DNA from: Streptomyces sp. RKAG290
GTDB lineage: Bacteria > Actinomycetota > Actinomycetes > Streptomycetales > Streptomycetaceae
NCBI RefSeq assembly: GCF_023701695.1
Contig: NZ_JAJOZC010000001.1
Coordinates: forward strand, 310,001 to 374,000
DNA: 64,000 nt
Reading direction: 5' to 3'
The stretch's first letter is position 1; each line of letters starts with the position of its first letter. This document shows, in pieces, positions 7,974-16,942 of the stretch. The notes under the pieces were generated by a model. The model was not told the DNA's origin. It made no database searches and was given only the letters and a program-made list of their open reading frames with translations. The position numbers were made by a program, and so were the translations under genes.

Positions 7974-9278
7974 ATGAGTGATCGCGGCTACCGGCCTCCC
8001 CGCGCGCTGTCGCCGTTGCGCGAGCATCTGCGCGAGACCTTCTGGTTCGCTCCGACGCTGGCGCTGGTGTGCGCCTTCGTGCTCTGGCTCGGGGCCGTGG
8101 AACTGGACGCGCAGCTCCTCGGCTTCCTGAGGGACCAGCAGGCGTACGACGAGATCCAGGACCTGGTCTCGGTCGCCGAGGACACGAAGACGATCGTTGC
8201 CACGGTCAGCTCGGCGATGATGACCTTCATCGGTGTGGTCTTCAGCATTTCGCTGGTGGCCGTGCAGATGGCGAGCGGGCAGCTCACGCCCCGGGTGGTG
8301 CGGATCTTCGTACGGAGCCGGATCAGCAAGCTCACCCTGTCGGTCTTCCTGGCGACGTTCGTGTTCTCGCTGCTGGTCCTGAGCTCGTACGAGAGCGAGA
8401 CGGACCCGCGCCAGGTGACGTCCGTGCCCTTCGTGCAGAGCGTGCTGACGGCCGCGCTCGTCGCGCTCAGTCTGCTGCTCTTCATCGCCTACGTGAGCTC
8501 CACGCTGCGTCTGATGCAGGTCGGCCCCGTCGTCGACCGCATCACCCGGGACTCCTTGCGGGTGCTGGGGCGGATGCCGGCCGGCCGGCCGCAGGAGGAA
8601 CCGCTCGCGGCGGAGACCGGGCAGCTCGTGCACGAGGGGCGGGCCGGGGTGCTGCGGGACGTGAACGTGGCGCGGCTGGTGCGGTCCGCGCGCCAGCAGG
8701 ATGTCGTGCTCCGCCTGATCCCGCGGCTCGGGGACTTCGTCGTGCCCGGGACGCCGGTGCTGGCGGTGCACGGCGGGGCCGCGCCGCCCCGGCGCAGACT
8801 GCGGTACACGGTGTCCGTCGGTGTCGAGCGCACGCTGCACCAGGACCTGGCGTTCGGGCTGCGCCAGCTGTCGGACATCGCCCTGCGTGCCCTTTCGCCG
8901 GCGGTGGCCGACCCGACCACCGCCGTGCAGTGCCTGGACCGGATCGTGCAGTTCCTCGCCGCCGTCGTCGATCTGCCCCTGGGCGCGGTCCACCACCGCG
9001 ACCGTGCGGGGATCGTGCGCCTGGTGCAGGACGTGCCGGGGTGGACGGATCTGGTGGACCTGGGGTTCGAGGAGATCCGGCGGTGTGCCGCCGGCAGTCC
9101 GCAGGTCACCCGACGGCTGCTGGCCGGGATCGACGACCTCGTGCTGCTGGCCGGTCCGGAACGGCAGAAGCCGCTGATCCGGCACCGTGCGCTGCTGGTC
9201 CAGGCGGTGGAGCGCACGGTGCCCGATGCGGCCGAGCGGGAGTTCGCGCTGCTTCCCGACCGTCAGGGGATCGGGTGA
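7974..9278 (+). CDS. DUF2254 family integral membrane protein
   Basis: This 434-residue protein has the layout of the DUF2254 family, whose function is not established. An N-terminal membrane half has helices near residues 20-40, 80-100, 112-132 and 150-172, including the conserved stretch MMTFIGVVFSISLVAVQM and the following SGQLTPRVVRIF. The soluble C-terminal half (about 190-434) has the family's DLAFGLRQLSDIALRALSPA segment. The ATG at 7974 matches the family N-terminus (MSDRGYRP); the longer upstream reading is low-complexity and was rejected. The gene converges with the Tat-exported TIM-barrel gene across a shared hairpin. Confidence 0.8.
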   Translation: MSDRGYRPPRALSPLREHLRETFWFAPTLALVCAFVLWLGAVELDAQLLGFLRDQQAYDEIQDLVSVAEDTKTIVATVSSAMMTFIGVVFSISLVAVQMASGQLTPRVVRIFVRSRISKLTLSVFLATFVFSLLVLSSYESETDPRQVTSVPFVQSVLTAALVALSLLLFIAYVSSTLRLMQVGPVVDRITRDSLRVLGRMPAGRPQEEPLAAETGQLVHEGRAGVLRDVNVARLVRSARQQDVVLRLIPRLGDFVVPGTPVLAVHGGAAPPRRRLRYTVSVGVERTLHQDLAFGLRQLSDIALRALSPAVADPTTAVQCLDRIVQFLAAVVDLPLGAVHHRDRAGIVRLVQDVPGWTDLVDLGFEEIRRCAAGSPQVTRRLLAGIDDLVLLAGPERQKPLIRHRALLVQAVERTVPDAAEREFALLPDRQGIG

Positions 9279-9309
9279 GCGGCGCGTGCCGGGTGCGGTG
9301 AGGCAGGTC

Positions 9310-9339
9310 GGGCCTCCCCGCGCATGTGCGGGGAGGCCC
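9310..9339. terminator. Bidirectional hairpin between convergent genes
   Basis: A perfect 12-bp stem (9310-9321 with 9328-9339) and 6-base loop sit between the stop of the plus-strand gene at 9278 and the stop of the minus-strand gene at 9381. Confidence 0.75.
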
Positions 9340-9380
9340 GGCCTACGAGGCGCGACGGGGCCGGGCCCGCCGGGAAGGTG

Positions 9381-10562
9381 CTACTTGCGCAGCGCCGCCA
9401 GGCCCTCGTAGCTGATCCGTGCCTGGTTCAGGGACTGCGCGAGGTCCGTCGAGCTCGGTGCGGTGTCCTGCTCGACCATCGGGTTGCGGTAGTTCGCCTC
9501 CCCGACGCGGCGGAAGAACGTCCGGTAGTCGATGACCCCGGTGCCGAAGGGGACCATCTCGTAGCCGTCGCCGTTGGTGGTGCTGGCGACGCCGTCCTTG
9601 GCGTGGAAGAGCGGGTAGCGCTTGTTGTTGCGGCGGACCACTGCCGCGGGGTCGAAGACGTTCTCCACCGACGACCCGTCGAGGGCGGTGTAGGTGTGGA
9701 ACTTGTACTGGGCGACGTGCGCCCAGAAGACGTCCATCTCCAGCCACACGGTCTTGGGGTCGGTGACCTTGAGGAAGTACTCCAGCTTGCGGATGCCGGA
9801 GCTGCGGGTGGGCCGCCCCTGTGCGTCCGGCGGGCCGCCGTCGAGCAGGAAGCCGTAGGCCGCGTCGTGGTTGTGGGTGTACAGCTTGATGCCCGCCCGA
9901 TGAGCGATCTGCCCCAGGGAGTTCCACTTGTCGGCGGCCACGTCCCAGTCGGCACGGTAGGCGCTGCCGGTGGGGTCGCCGCCGGTACCCATGTGGTCCG
10001 TGCCGAGGATGTTCGCTATTTCGAGGTGCCGCTTGAACTGGTCCAGGTCGCTCTGGTTCACCGGCCAGGACGACGGGATGAAGCCGTGGTTGCCCTGGGC
10101 GCGCAGGCCGTACTCGTCCAGCCACGAGCGCAGCAGCTTGGCACCCTCCACCGTTTCGAGGTTGCTTCCGCCGGGTGCGTTGGCGTGCTGGCCGTACCCG
10201 GCGAACTCGACCTGCTTGTAGCCGTAGCGGGCCAGCTGCTTGAAGACCTCGCGGAAGCCCGAGGGGAGGTCGGTGCTGAGCGGATCCCGGGCCGTGGCGT
10301 CGCGCACGGTGTACAGGATGATTCCCCGCTTCGCCGCCGGGACCAGAGCCTGGCCGTGGCCGTGGCCATGACCGTGGTCGTGGTCGTGGTCGTGCCCCTG
10401 GTGGGGAGCGGGCTGGGCGAAGGCCGGCGATGCGCCGAAGACGGGCGCGGCGATCGCCGTCGCCGCAGCGGCGGTGCAGGTGCTGAGGAAGCTGCGGCGG
10501 CTGACGCCGAGGCTGCGGCGCAGGGCGCCGTCCGTTGCGGATTCGTCGTGGTACACGGTCAC
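9381..10562 (-). CDS. Tat-exported sugar phosphate isomerase/epimerase (TIM barrel)
   Basis: This 393-residue protein has a twin-arginine signal (SRRSFLS at 21-27) and an Ala-rich hydrophobic stretch, so it is exported folded, perhaps with bound metal. A His-rich linker (about 50-72, alternating HD and HG) follows the signal and could bind metal. The rest is an AP-endonuclease-2/xylose-isomerase-like barrel with GIILYTVRD, KQVEFAGYGQ, LYTHNHDAAY, WLEMDVFW and HAKDG, the last three giving likely metal ligands. The start is GTG 10562; a second GTG lies two codons on. It lies 49 bases after the ebo-like operon on the same strand, or may serve the sugar locus further upstream. The exact substrate is unknown. 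Confidence 0.8.
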   Translation of the reverse strand: MTVYHDESATDGALRRSLGVSRRSFLSTCTAAAATAIAAPVFGASPAFAQPAPHQGHDHDHDHGHGHGHGQALVPAAKRGIILYTVRDATARDPLSTDLPSGFREVFKQLARYGYKQVEFAGYGQHANAPGGSNLETVEGAKLLRSWLDEYGLRAQGNHGFIPSSWPVNQSDLDQFKRHLEIANILGTDHMGTGGDPTGSAYRADWDVAADKWNSLGQIAHRAGIKLYTHNHDAAYGFLLDGGPPDAQGRPTRSSGIRKLEYFLKVTDPKTVWLEMDVFWAHVAQYKFHTYTALDGSSVENVFDPAAVVRRNNKRYPLFHAKDGVASTTNGDGYEMVPFGTGVIDYRTFFRRVGEANYRNPMVEQDTAPSSTDLAQSLNQARISYEGLAALRK

Positions 10563-10611
10563 GGTCTCTCTCTTTCTCGAAGATGTTCGCAGTGCTGTGC
10601 ACGGACCGAGC

Positions 10612-12009
10612 TCATGCGAGGCCGGCAAGCGTGAGGAGCAGGGACTTCACCTCGGTGGCCCGGACCGGGCCGTTGAACGCGTGGGGGGTGGAGCAGAGGA
10701 TGAGCGGACCTTCCTCCTCGCTCAGGGGGAGGCGGCCGTGGCTGCCCCGGATCGGTGACGGGTCCAGCGGGACGACGGCCATGCGGTAGCGCATGCCGAG
10801 CTTCTTGCGGGCGACGGCCGTGGCCGCCTTGACCCGGACGTACGGGTCCTGGGGGTCCAGGAAGAGCTCGACGGGGTCGTAGCCGGGTTTGCGGTGGATC
10901 TCGACGAGCTGCGCGAAGTCGGGCGCGCGGTCGTCGTCGAGCCAGTAGTAGTACGTGAACCAGGCGTCGGGGTCGGCGACGGCGACCAGTTCACCGGAGC
11001 GCGGATGGTCGAGTCCGTGGGCCTTCTTGCCCTCGTCGTCGAGCAGCTGCTCGATGCCCGGGAGGTCCGCCAGGGCTTCCCGGGCCGCTTCGAGGTCCTC
11101 GGGCCGGCGCACGTAGATGTGGGCGATCTGGTGGTCGGCGACGGCGAAGGCCCGGGAGGTCATCGGGTCCAGGTACTCCATGCCGTCCTGGGTGTGGACC
11201 TCCAGGAGGCCGGCCCTGCGCAGGGCGCGGTTGATGTCGACGGGCCGCTCCACCCGGGTGATGCCGTACTCGGAGAGGGCGACGACGGTACGGCCCTCGC
11301 GGCGCGCGTCGTCCAGGAGCGGGGCCACGGCCCGGTCGAGGTCGGCGGCGGCCTTGAAGGCGCGCGGGTCGTCGGGGCCGAAGCGCTGCAGGTCGTAGTC
11401 GAGGTGCGGGAGGTAGCACAGGGCCAGGTCGGGGTGGCGGGTGTCGAGGATGTGCCGGGTCGCGTCGATGATCCACTGCGAGGAGACGAGGTCGGCGCCG
11501 GGTCCCCAGAAGTGGAAGAGCGGGAAGGTGCCGAGCTTGTCGGTGAGTTCGTCGTGGAGGGCCGGCGGGCGGGTGTAGCAGTCGGGTTCCTTGCGGCCGT
11601 CGGCGTAGTAGACGGGGCGCGGGGTGACGGTCCAGTCGGTGTCGGCGCCCATCGCGTACCACCAGCAGATGTTGGCGACGGTGTAGCCGGGGTGGGCGCG
11701 GCGGGCGGCGTCCCAGATCTTGTCGCCCTCGACGAGTCCGTTGTGCTGGCGCCACAGGAGGACGTCGCCGAGTTCGCGGAAGTACCAGCCGTTGGCGACG
11801 ATGCCGTGCTCGGCGGGGGTGGTGCCGGTGAGGAAGGTGGACTGGGCGGCGCAGGTCACGGCGGGGAGCACGGTGCCGAGTGGGGCGTGGGTGCCGGCCT
11901 GTCCGAGGGCCTTGAGGTGCGGCATGTGGTCCAGGAGGCGGGGGGTGAGTCCCACCACGTCCAGGACCAGGAGGGGGCTGGGTGAGCTGGTCGTCCCGGC
12001 AGTGGTCAT
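10612..12009 (-). CDS. Alkaline-phosphatase-superfamily phosphodiesterase/nucleotide pyrophosphatase (EboF type)
   Basis: This 465-residue member of the type I phosphodiesterase/nucleotide pyrophosphatase group sits in an ebo-type cluster. The first metal ligand is in VLDVVGLT and the nucleophile Thr is in AVTCAAQSTFLTG. Further ligands are expected in YLPHLDYDLQRFG, in SEYGI and in the late DHQIAH motif. No signal peptide or membrane helix was seen. The ATG at 12009 has AAGGAG upstream and overlaps the stop of eboE by four bases (ATGA). In characterised ebo clusters the equivalent gene is one of the set needed for movement of a metabolite precursor; a substrate is not known. Confidence 0.8.
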   Translation of the reverse strand: MTTAGTTSSPSPLLVLDVVGLTPRLLDHMPHLKALGQAGTHAPLGTVLPAVTCAAQSTFLTGTTPAEHGIVANGWYFRELGDVLLWRQHNGLVEGDKIWDAARRAHPGYTVANICWWYAMGADTDWTVTPRPVYYADGRKEPDCYTRPPALHDELTDKLGTFPLFHFWGPGADLVSSQWIIDATRHILDTRHPDLALCYLPHLDYDLQRFGPDDPRAFKAAADLDRAVAPLLDDARREGRTVVALSEYGITRVERPVDINRALRRAGLLEVHTQDGMEYLDPMTSRAFAVADHQIAHIYVRRPEDLEAAREALADLPGIEQLLDDEGKKAHGLDHPRSGELVAVADPDAWFTYYYWLDDDRAPDFAQLVEIHRKPGYDPVELFLDPQDPYVRVKAATAVARKKLGMRYRMAVVPLDPSPIRGSHGRLPLSEEEGPLILCSTPHAFNGPVRATEVKSLLLTLAGLA

Positions 12010-13181
12010 GGCAGCTCCTTGAGGCCGAGGTCGACCAGGAGGTCGCGGGCGAGGGTGAGTTCGGCGGCGATCCCGTCGGCGAGCTGGGCGCGGGTGCGGG
12101 GGCGCAGTTCGGCGGGGAGCGCCTGCCAGGTGTAGGTCTCGACCTCCAGGTGCCGGGTGAGCGGCTGCGGACCGCCGACGAGTCGGGCCAGCGTGGACCG
12201 GAGAACGGGCAGGGTGGAGGTGAGCGGTGGGGCGGGCGGGGCGTGCAGGGGTACGTGGAAGTGGGCGCGCCAGGGGGCGCTGTCCGGCAGCGATTCGCCG
12301 GTGACCGCCTGGTCGAGGTCGTCGGTGCCGCGCAGCCCGGCGGCGGTGGCGGTGCGGGTCTGGTGGAGGAAGCGGGGTTCGGCGAACGCGGCGAGCGCGG
12401 TGCGTACCTCGGGGAGGTGGGGGTGTTCGGCGTGCAGGGCCGCGGAGAGCTGTGCCTTGACGACCGGGATCCCGGCGGCGGTGAGCGCGTCCAGTGCGGT
12501 GTCCGGGTCCTCGAAGGACGTGGCGAGGTGGCAGGTGTCGATGCAGATGCCGATGCGGTCGTGGCCGACGGCGGTGAGGGGCGCCAGTGCGTCGGCAGTG
12601 GTCTCGACGGTGCATCCGGGCTCCGGTTCGAGGCCGATCCGGATGGACTTGCCCGTGAGTTCGGCCAGTGCGTCGAGGCGTTCGCCGAGCGTGGTGAGGG
12701 CGGCCAGTGCGGTACGCGCCGCTTCGGGGTCGCCCGTGTACGGGGTGCGCCAGGCGAGGGGCAGGGTCGAGACGGAGCCGTCGGTGACGTCGTCGGGGAG
12801 GAGGGTGGCCAGGAGCCGGGCGAGGTCGGTGGTGTGGGCGAGCCGTTCGGGATCCGTCCAGTCCGGTTTGTAGACCCGGTACTTGACCTCCTCGGCGCCG
12901 AACCCTTCGTACGGGAAGCCGTTGAGGGTGACGACCTCCAGTCCGCGGCGGTCCAGCTCGGTGCGCAGGGCGCGCAGTTGCGACGGGTCGTTGATCAGGG
13001 TGCGGGCGGCGTCCCTGGCGAGCCAGAGGCCGATGCCGAGGCGGTCGCGGCCGAGGCGCCTGCGTACCGGCTCGCAGTGGTCGCGCAGTTGGGCCCGGAC
13101 GCCTTCGAGGGTTTCCGCGGGGTGGACGTTGGTGCAGTACGCAAGGTGGACGACGGTGCCGTCCGGGTGGCGGAAGCGCAT
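12006..13181 (-). CDS. eboE: Metabolite traffic protein EboE
   Basis: This 391-residue xylose-isomerase-like TIM-barrel protein starts with the family signature LAYCTNVHPAETL. Metal ligands of the barrel are visible in LEPEPGC, ICIDTCHLA and VVKAQLS. In cyanobacterial ebo clusters EboE takes part in moving the scytonemin precursor to the periplasm; its chemistry is not established. The gene begins four bases after the TatD-like gene stops and overlaps the phosphodiesterase gene by four bases, so co-translation is likely. Confidence 0.9.
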   Translation of the reverse strand: MRFRHPDGTVVHLAYCTNVHPAETLEGVRAQLRDHCEPVRRRLGRDRLGIGLWLARDAARTLINDPSQLRALRTELDRRGLEVVTLNGFPYEGFGAEEVKYRVYKPDWTDPERLAHTTDLARLLATLLPDDVTDGSVSTLPLAWRTPYTGDPEAARTALAALTTLGERLDALAELTGKSIRIGLEPEPGCTVETTADALAPLTAVGHDRIGICIDTCHLATSFEDPDTALDALTAAGIPVVKAQLSAALHAEHPHLPEVRTALAAFAEPRFLHQTRTATAAGLRGTDDLDQAVTGESLPDSAPWRAHFHVPLHAPPAPPLTSTLPVLRSTLARLVGGPQPLTRHLEVETYTWQALPAELRPRTRAQLADGIAAELTLARDLLVDLGLKELP

Positions 13182-13185
13182 GGCC

Positions 13186-14034
13186 TCACTCCCCGCCGCG
13201 GAGGATGGAATTGCCCTCGTGGAGCGGTTCGGGGGCGGCGGTGTCCAGGTGGAGGCGGCCGCTCTGGCCGTAGAAGGCGACGGGGTTGCGCCACAGCACC
13301 TGGTCGACGTCGTCCTCGCTGAATCCGGCGGCGAGCATGGCGTCGCCGACGCTGCGGGTCTTGAGCGGGTCGCTGCGGCCCCAGTCGGCGGCCGAGTTGA
13401 CCAGGATCTTCTCGGTGCCGTGCAGCTTGAGGACGGCGATCATGCGGTCCTCGTCCATCTTGGTGTCGGGGTAGATGGAGAAGCCGGCCCAGCAGCCGCT
13501 GTCGATGGCGTCCTTCACGGTCGTCTCGTTGAGGTGGTCGAGGAGGACCAGTTCCGGGGCGAGGTGCGATTCGCGGACGACGTCGATGGTGCGGCGCAGC
13601 CCGGCGAGCTTGTCGCGGTGCGGGGTGTGGACCAGTGCGGGCAGTGCGTGGTCGGCGGCGAGCTGGAGCTGGGTGGCCAGCGCGGTGTCCTCGGCCGGGG
13701 TCATGGAGTCGTAGCCGATCTCGCCGACGGCGACGACGGAGTCCTTGACGAGGTAGCGGGGCAGGGCGTCCAGCACGGGGGTGCAGCGGGGGTCGTTCGC
13801 CTCCTTGGGGTTGAGGGCGAGCGTGCAGTGGTGGGCGATGCCGTACTGGGCGGCGCGGAAGGGCTCCCAGCCGAGCAGGGCGTCGAAGTAGTCGAAGAAG
13901 CTCGCGGGCGAGGTACGGGGCTGGCCGAGCCAGAAGGACGGCTCGACGAGGGCGCGGACCCCGGCGTCGTACATCGCCTGGTAGTCGTCGGTGGTGCGGG
14001 AGGTCATGTGGATGTGGGGGTCGAAGATGCGCAT
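13186..14034 (-). CDS. TatD-like metal-dependent hydrolase (EboB type)
   Basis: This 282-residue amidohydrolase-superfamily protein carries the metal motif FDPHIHM near its N-terminus, a Glu in VAVGEIGYDS, His residues in LVHTPHRD and LLDHLNE, and a late Asp in NSAADWGRSD. This is the TatD ligand set. Its place between eboA and eboE identifies it as the EboB-type member. The ATG at 14034 has GGAG five bases upstream and overlaps the eboA stop by one base. The natural substrate is unknown. Confidence 0.82.
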   Translation of the reverse strand: MRIFDPHIHMTSRTTDDYQAMYDAGVRALVEPSFWLGQPRTSPASFFDYFDALLGWEPFRAAQYGIAHHCTLALNPKEANDPRCTPVLDALPRYLVKDSVVAVGEIGYDSMTPAEDTALATQLQLAADHALPALVHTPHRDKLAGLRRTIDVVRESHLAPELVLLDHLNETTVKDAIDSGCWAGFSIYPDTKMDEDRMIAVLKLHGTEKILVNSAADWGRSDPLKTRSVGDAMLAAGFSEDDVDQVLWRNPVAFYGQSGRLHLDTAAPEPLHEGNSILRGGE

Positions 14035-14741
14035 CAGGACTCCTCCGTGGGGACCGTGGGGGCGGCGGGACCGGTGGCGGTCGCTGCGGGGCCGGCGTTC
14101 GGGCCGGGGGCCGTGAGGGCGAGCACCCGGTGCAGGTCGGCCGGGACGGGACGGCCTGCCGCGATCCGCTCGGCCGCGTAGTCGCCGAGCATCCGGGCGA
14201 GTTCCGCGTCGCCGCGGGAGCGCCCGGCCAGCTGGTCGACGACGGCGACGGGGACGCCGGTGAAGAGGCACTTGAGGACGGCGTGGCGCCAGTTGTGCGG
14301 ATCGAGGTGCGCGCCGCCGTACGGGCCGACGGCGGCGGCGACGAGCGTGGTGTCGTTGGCGCGCAGGGCGTCCTGGACGAGGGGCACGGCGGTGGCGCCG
14401 AGGTCCAGTGCGGGCAGGGCCAGCAGGACGGCGCGCCGTTCGGCGGCGGTGCCCTGTTCGTAGAGCCGAGTCAGGGCGGACAGCCCGGCCCGGGCCTCCG
14501 TGAGCAGCAGGGCGCGTACGGAGTCGGCGTGTTCGAGTCCGCAGTGCCGGCCGGCGGCGGCGTACCGCAGCTCCCACGGGGGGACGGCGTAGGTGTTGCC
14601 CGAGGGTTCGGTGTCCGGGTGGGCGGCGGCGTGGGCGGCCTCGGCGAGGGCTTCGTCGAGCCAGGCGCGTGCGGCTCCGCCGAGCTGTGCGTCGAGTTCC
14701 TTGCGGGTCAGCAGCGGGGCGTCCGGCGCGGTCATCGGCAT
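14034..14741 (-). CDS. eboA: EboA domain-containing protein
   Basis: This 235-residue mostly helical protein belongs to the EboA family, which has no defined biochemical activity but is a marker of ebo clusters. Recognisable segments include the Leu/Ala-rich helical repeats around LLLALPALDLG and the conserved NWRHAVLKCLFTGVP at about 165-180. The C-terminal 20 or so residues are Ala/Pro/Gly-rich. The ATG at 14741 has GGGAG seven bases upstream; a second ATG lies two codons on. It lies 22 bases after the TIM-barrel gene and overlaps the TatD-like gene by one base. Confidence 0.85.
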   Translation of the reverse strand: MPMTAPDAPLLTRKELDAQLGGAARAWLDEALAEAAHAAAHPDTEPSGNTYAVPPWELRYAAAGRHCGLEHADSVRALLLTEARAGLSALTRLYEQGTAAERRAVLLALPALDLGATAVPLVQDALRANDTTLVAAAVGPYGGAHLDPHNWRHAVLKCLFTGVPVAVVDQLAGRSRGDAELARMLGDYAAERIAAGRPVPADLHRVLALTAPGPNAGPAATATGPAAPTVPTEES

Positions 14742-14763
14742 GGCGTTGCTCCCTTCGGCGGTG

Positions 14764-15621
14764 TCAGTGGCCCGACGGACTGTGCTTGCGCAGGAATTCG
14801 ATGGAGGTGCGGGCCTGTTCGGGGCCCGCGTGGGAGTGGCGTGGCAGCTCCACGACGGTCAGTCCGGCGTATCCGCTGTCGCCGAGGGCGTCGAGTGCGG
14901 CGAGCACGGGCGGGAAGTCGATCTCGCCGTCGCCGAACGGAAGGTGTTCGTGGACGCCTCGGCGCATGTCCTCGATCTGGACGTGTCGCAGCCAGGGGGC
15001 GGCTTCGCGTACGCAGTCGACGGGCAGGGCGGGCTCCAGGCACTGGCAGTGGCCGATGTCGAGGGTGAGTCCGAGCGGTGCCGGGTCGCCGGTCAGGACG
15101 CGCAGGTGGTGGAAGTCGGCGAGGTTGGCGAGGAGGTGTCCGGGCTCGGGCTCGATCGCCAGCGGCACACCGGCCCGCCCGGCCGCGTCGAGTACCGGGG
15201 CGAGGGCTTCGGTGAGCCGCTGCCAGGCGGTGTCGGGGGCGGTGTCCGGCGGGGTGATGCCGCTGAAGCAGTGCACGGCGTGGGCGCCGAGTTCGACGGC
15301 GACGTCGACCGCCCGCAGCAGCAGGCCGGTACGTGCGGCGCGCGCCGCGGGGTCCGGGTCGAGGAGGGAGGGGCCGTGCTTGCGGCGCGGGTCCAGGACG
15401 TAGCGGGCCCCGGTCTCCACGGTGACGCCGAGCCCCAGCTGCTGGAGTCTGGCGGCGGCTGCGCGGGTGCGGGCGGCGAGGTCCGGGCCCATCGGGTCGA
15501 GGTGCATGTGGTCGAGGGTCAGTCCGACCCCGTCGTAGCCGAGGTCGGCGAGGAGGCCGAGGGCGTCGCCGAGGCGGAGGTCGGTGAGCCCGTTGGTGCC
15601 GTAGCCGAGGCGGATCGTCAT
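14764..15621 (-). CDS. Sugar phosphate isomerase/epimerase (TIM barrel) of the ebo-like cluster
   Basis: This 285-residue AP-endonuclease-2-like barrel begins LGYGTNGLTDL. Barrel-end metal ligands are visible in LAIEPEPGHL, LTLDIGHCQ, HVQIEDM and GLTVVELPRHSH. Members isomerise or epimerise sugars or cyclitols, and a cyclitol substrate would fit the inositol-phosphate-synthase-like gene in the same operon (inference). The ATG start overlaps the prenyltransferase stop by four bases. It is a second barrel in addition to EboE; not all ebo clusters have one. Confidence 0.8.
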   Translation of the reverse strand: MTIRLGYGTNGLTDLRLGDALGLLADLGYDGVGLTLDHMHLDPMGPDLAARTRAAAARLQQLGLGVTVETGARYVLDPRRKHGPSLLDPDPAARAARTGLLLRAVDVAVELGAHAVHCFSGITPPDTAPDTAWQRLTEALAPVLDAAGRAGVPLAIEPEPGHLLANLADFHHLRVLTGDPAPLGLTLDIGHCQCLEPALPVDCVREAAPWLRHVQIEDMRRGVHEHLPFGDGEIDFPPVLAALDALGDSGYAGLTVVELPRHSHAGPEQARTSIEFLRKHSPSGH

Positions 15622-16942
15622 GTGGGGCTCACCTTCCGGGCGAGGCTGCGGGCGAGCGGGACGAGGCCCATGACGGCGAGCGCGGTCCCGGACGCTCCGG
15701 CGCGGGCGGCGAGGGCTGCCTGGAGCGGGATCATCGCCCGGATGCCGCTGCCGACGGCGCGCTGGGTGAGCGGCGGCGAGGGGTTGAGCGCGGCGTGGAC
15801 GAGTGGGCGTGCGGCGGTGCGGAGGTAGGCGCCGGTGAGGGCGGTGAGCAGGAGGCGGTCGGAGGCGGTTGCTCCGGCGCGTCGGCCAGGAGCGGCGCCG
15901 GCCCCGCCACTTCCGGGCTGACGGACAGGAGGGGTGCGGTCCTCGCCCCCACCGGTGCGTCGGCCAGAAAGGGCACCCGCCCCGCCGCCTCCGGCACGAT
16001 GGCCCGGCATGACACCGCCCCAACCGCCTCCGGCGCGAAGGTCAGTGGCGCCGGCCGCACCACTTCCGGCGCTACGGTCAGTGGCGCCGGCCGCGCCGCC
16101 GTCTCCGGCGCGAGGGCCGGAGGTGGCGTCGCTGTCTGCTGCGCCTAGGGACCACCGCGTGGCCCCGCGCGGCTCGCGCACGGCGATGCCGCCGAGCGCG
16201 ACGACCGCCGCGAGAGCGGCGAGCGGGACGGCCGTGGAGCCGCCCTGCGCCTCGTGGCGCGAGACCGCGGTGACGGCGTAGGTGTGCGCGGTCAGCAGGG
16301 CGGCGGCCGGCAGAGCGGCGCGGGCCTGGGCAGTCGCGTGGCCGGCGCGGGGTGTGCGGGGCGGGGACGACTTCGATCGGGCGCCCGGAGCACGACCGGA
16401 GCCCGGAGCGGGACCCGGAACGGAACCGGTAGCCGGACCCGCGGGAGCGCCACCTCCGGCCGCCCCCGCGCCCGACGCCGTGGCCGCCCCCGCGCCCGAT
16501 GCCGTGGCCGTCGCGCCCAGGAGCAGGTCCAGGCCCCGGCCGCCGCCATCGCCGCCGGGCCTGCCGGAGTGTGTTTCAGGTGCAGGTCGTACGCCCAGAC
16601 CGTGGCCGCGAGGCCGGTGGCGACCGTCAGGGCCGGGCGGCCCGCGCGGCCGGCGAGGGCCAGACCCGCCGCCGTCAGGGCCCCGGCCGCCACGAGCGCC
16701 GCGCGGGGTGTGATCCGGCCCGAGGGGATCGGGCGGTGCGGGCGGTCCACGGCGTCCTCGTCGCGGTCGGCCCAGTCGTTGAGCGCCATGCCCGCCTCGT
16801 ACAGACAGAGCGAGGCGCCGACGGCGAGGGCGGTGGAGCGGTTGGGGCGCCGGCCGAGCGCCGCCGCGCCGGCGAGGGCGTCGCCCGGCACGGTGAACAG
16901 CGCGGAGACCCTGAGCAGCTCCGCCCAGGCGCGTACCTTCAC
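15618..16942 (-). pseudogene. UbiA-family prenyltransferase (EboC type), one frameshift and low-complexity insertions
   Basis: Integral-membrane UbiA enzymes transfer polyprenyl groups. The N-terminal part, from GTG 16942, shows the Asp-rich motif NDWADRDEDAVDRPHRPIPSG and several membrane helices. The frame breaks near the C/G run 16534-16537; adding one base rejoins RGLDLLLGATA and the reading then stays open to 15618. The repaired protein would have about 441 residues, well over the usual 290-310. The excess is two Gly/Ala/Pro-rich blocks, the second containing near-identical DNA repeats at 16030-16058 and 16066-16094. GTGA and ATGA overlaps link it to both neighbours. The break may be a sequence error because the rest is intact. 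Confidence 0.75.
16030..16094. repeat. Direct repeat inside the prenyltransferase gene
   Basis: Two copies of a 29-base unit (16030-16058 and 16066-16094) differ at two positions, with a related third stretch following. They encode Gly/Ala/Thr/Asp-rich sequence in one of the two insertions of the prenyltransferase. Confidence 0.7.

Noticed and set aside
10325..10420. A possible short tandem repeat or CRISPR-like array
   Set aside because: The repetition is only the His-Asp/His-Gly codons of the Tat-exported protein's linker; there are no regular spacers.
10894..13322. Long plus-strand frames opposite the ebo-like genes
   Set aside because: They mirror the minus-strand genes codon for codon, show no motifs and would overlap well-supported coding sequence.
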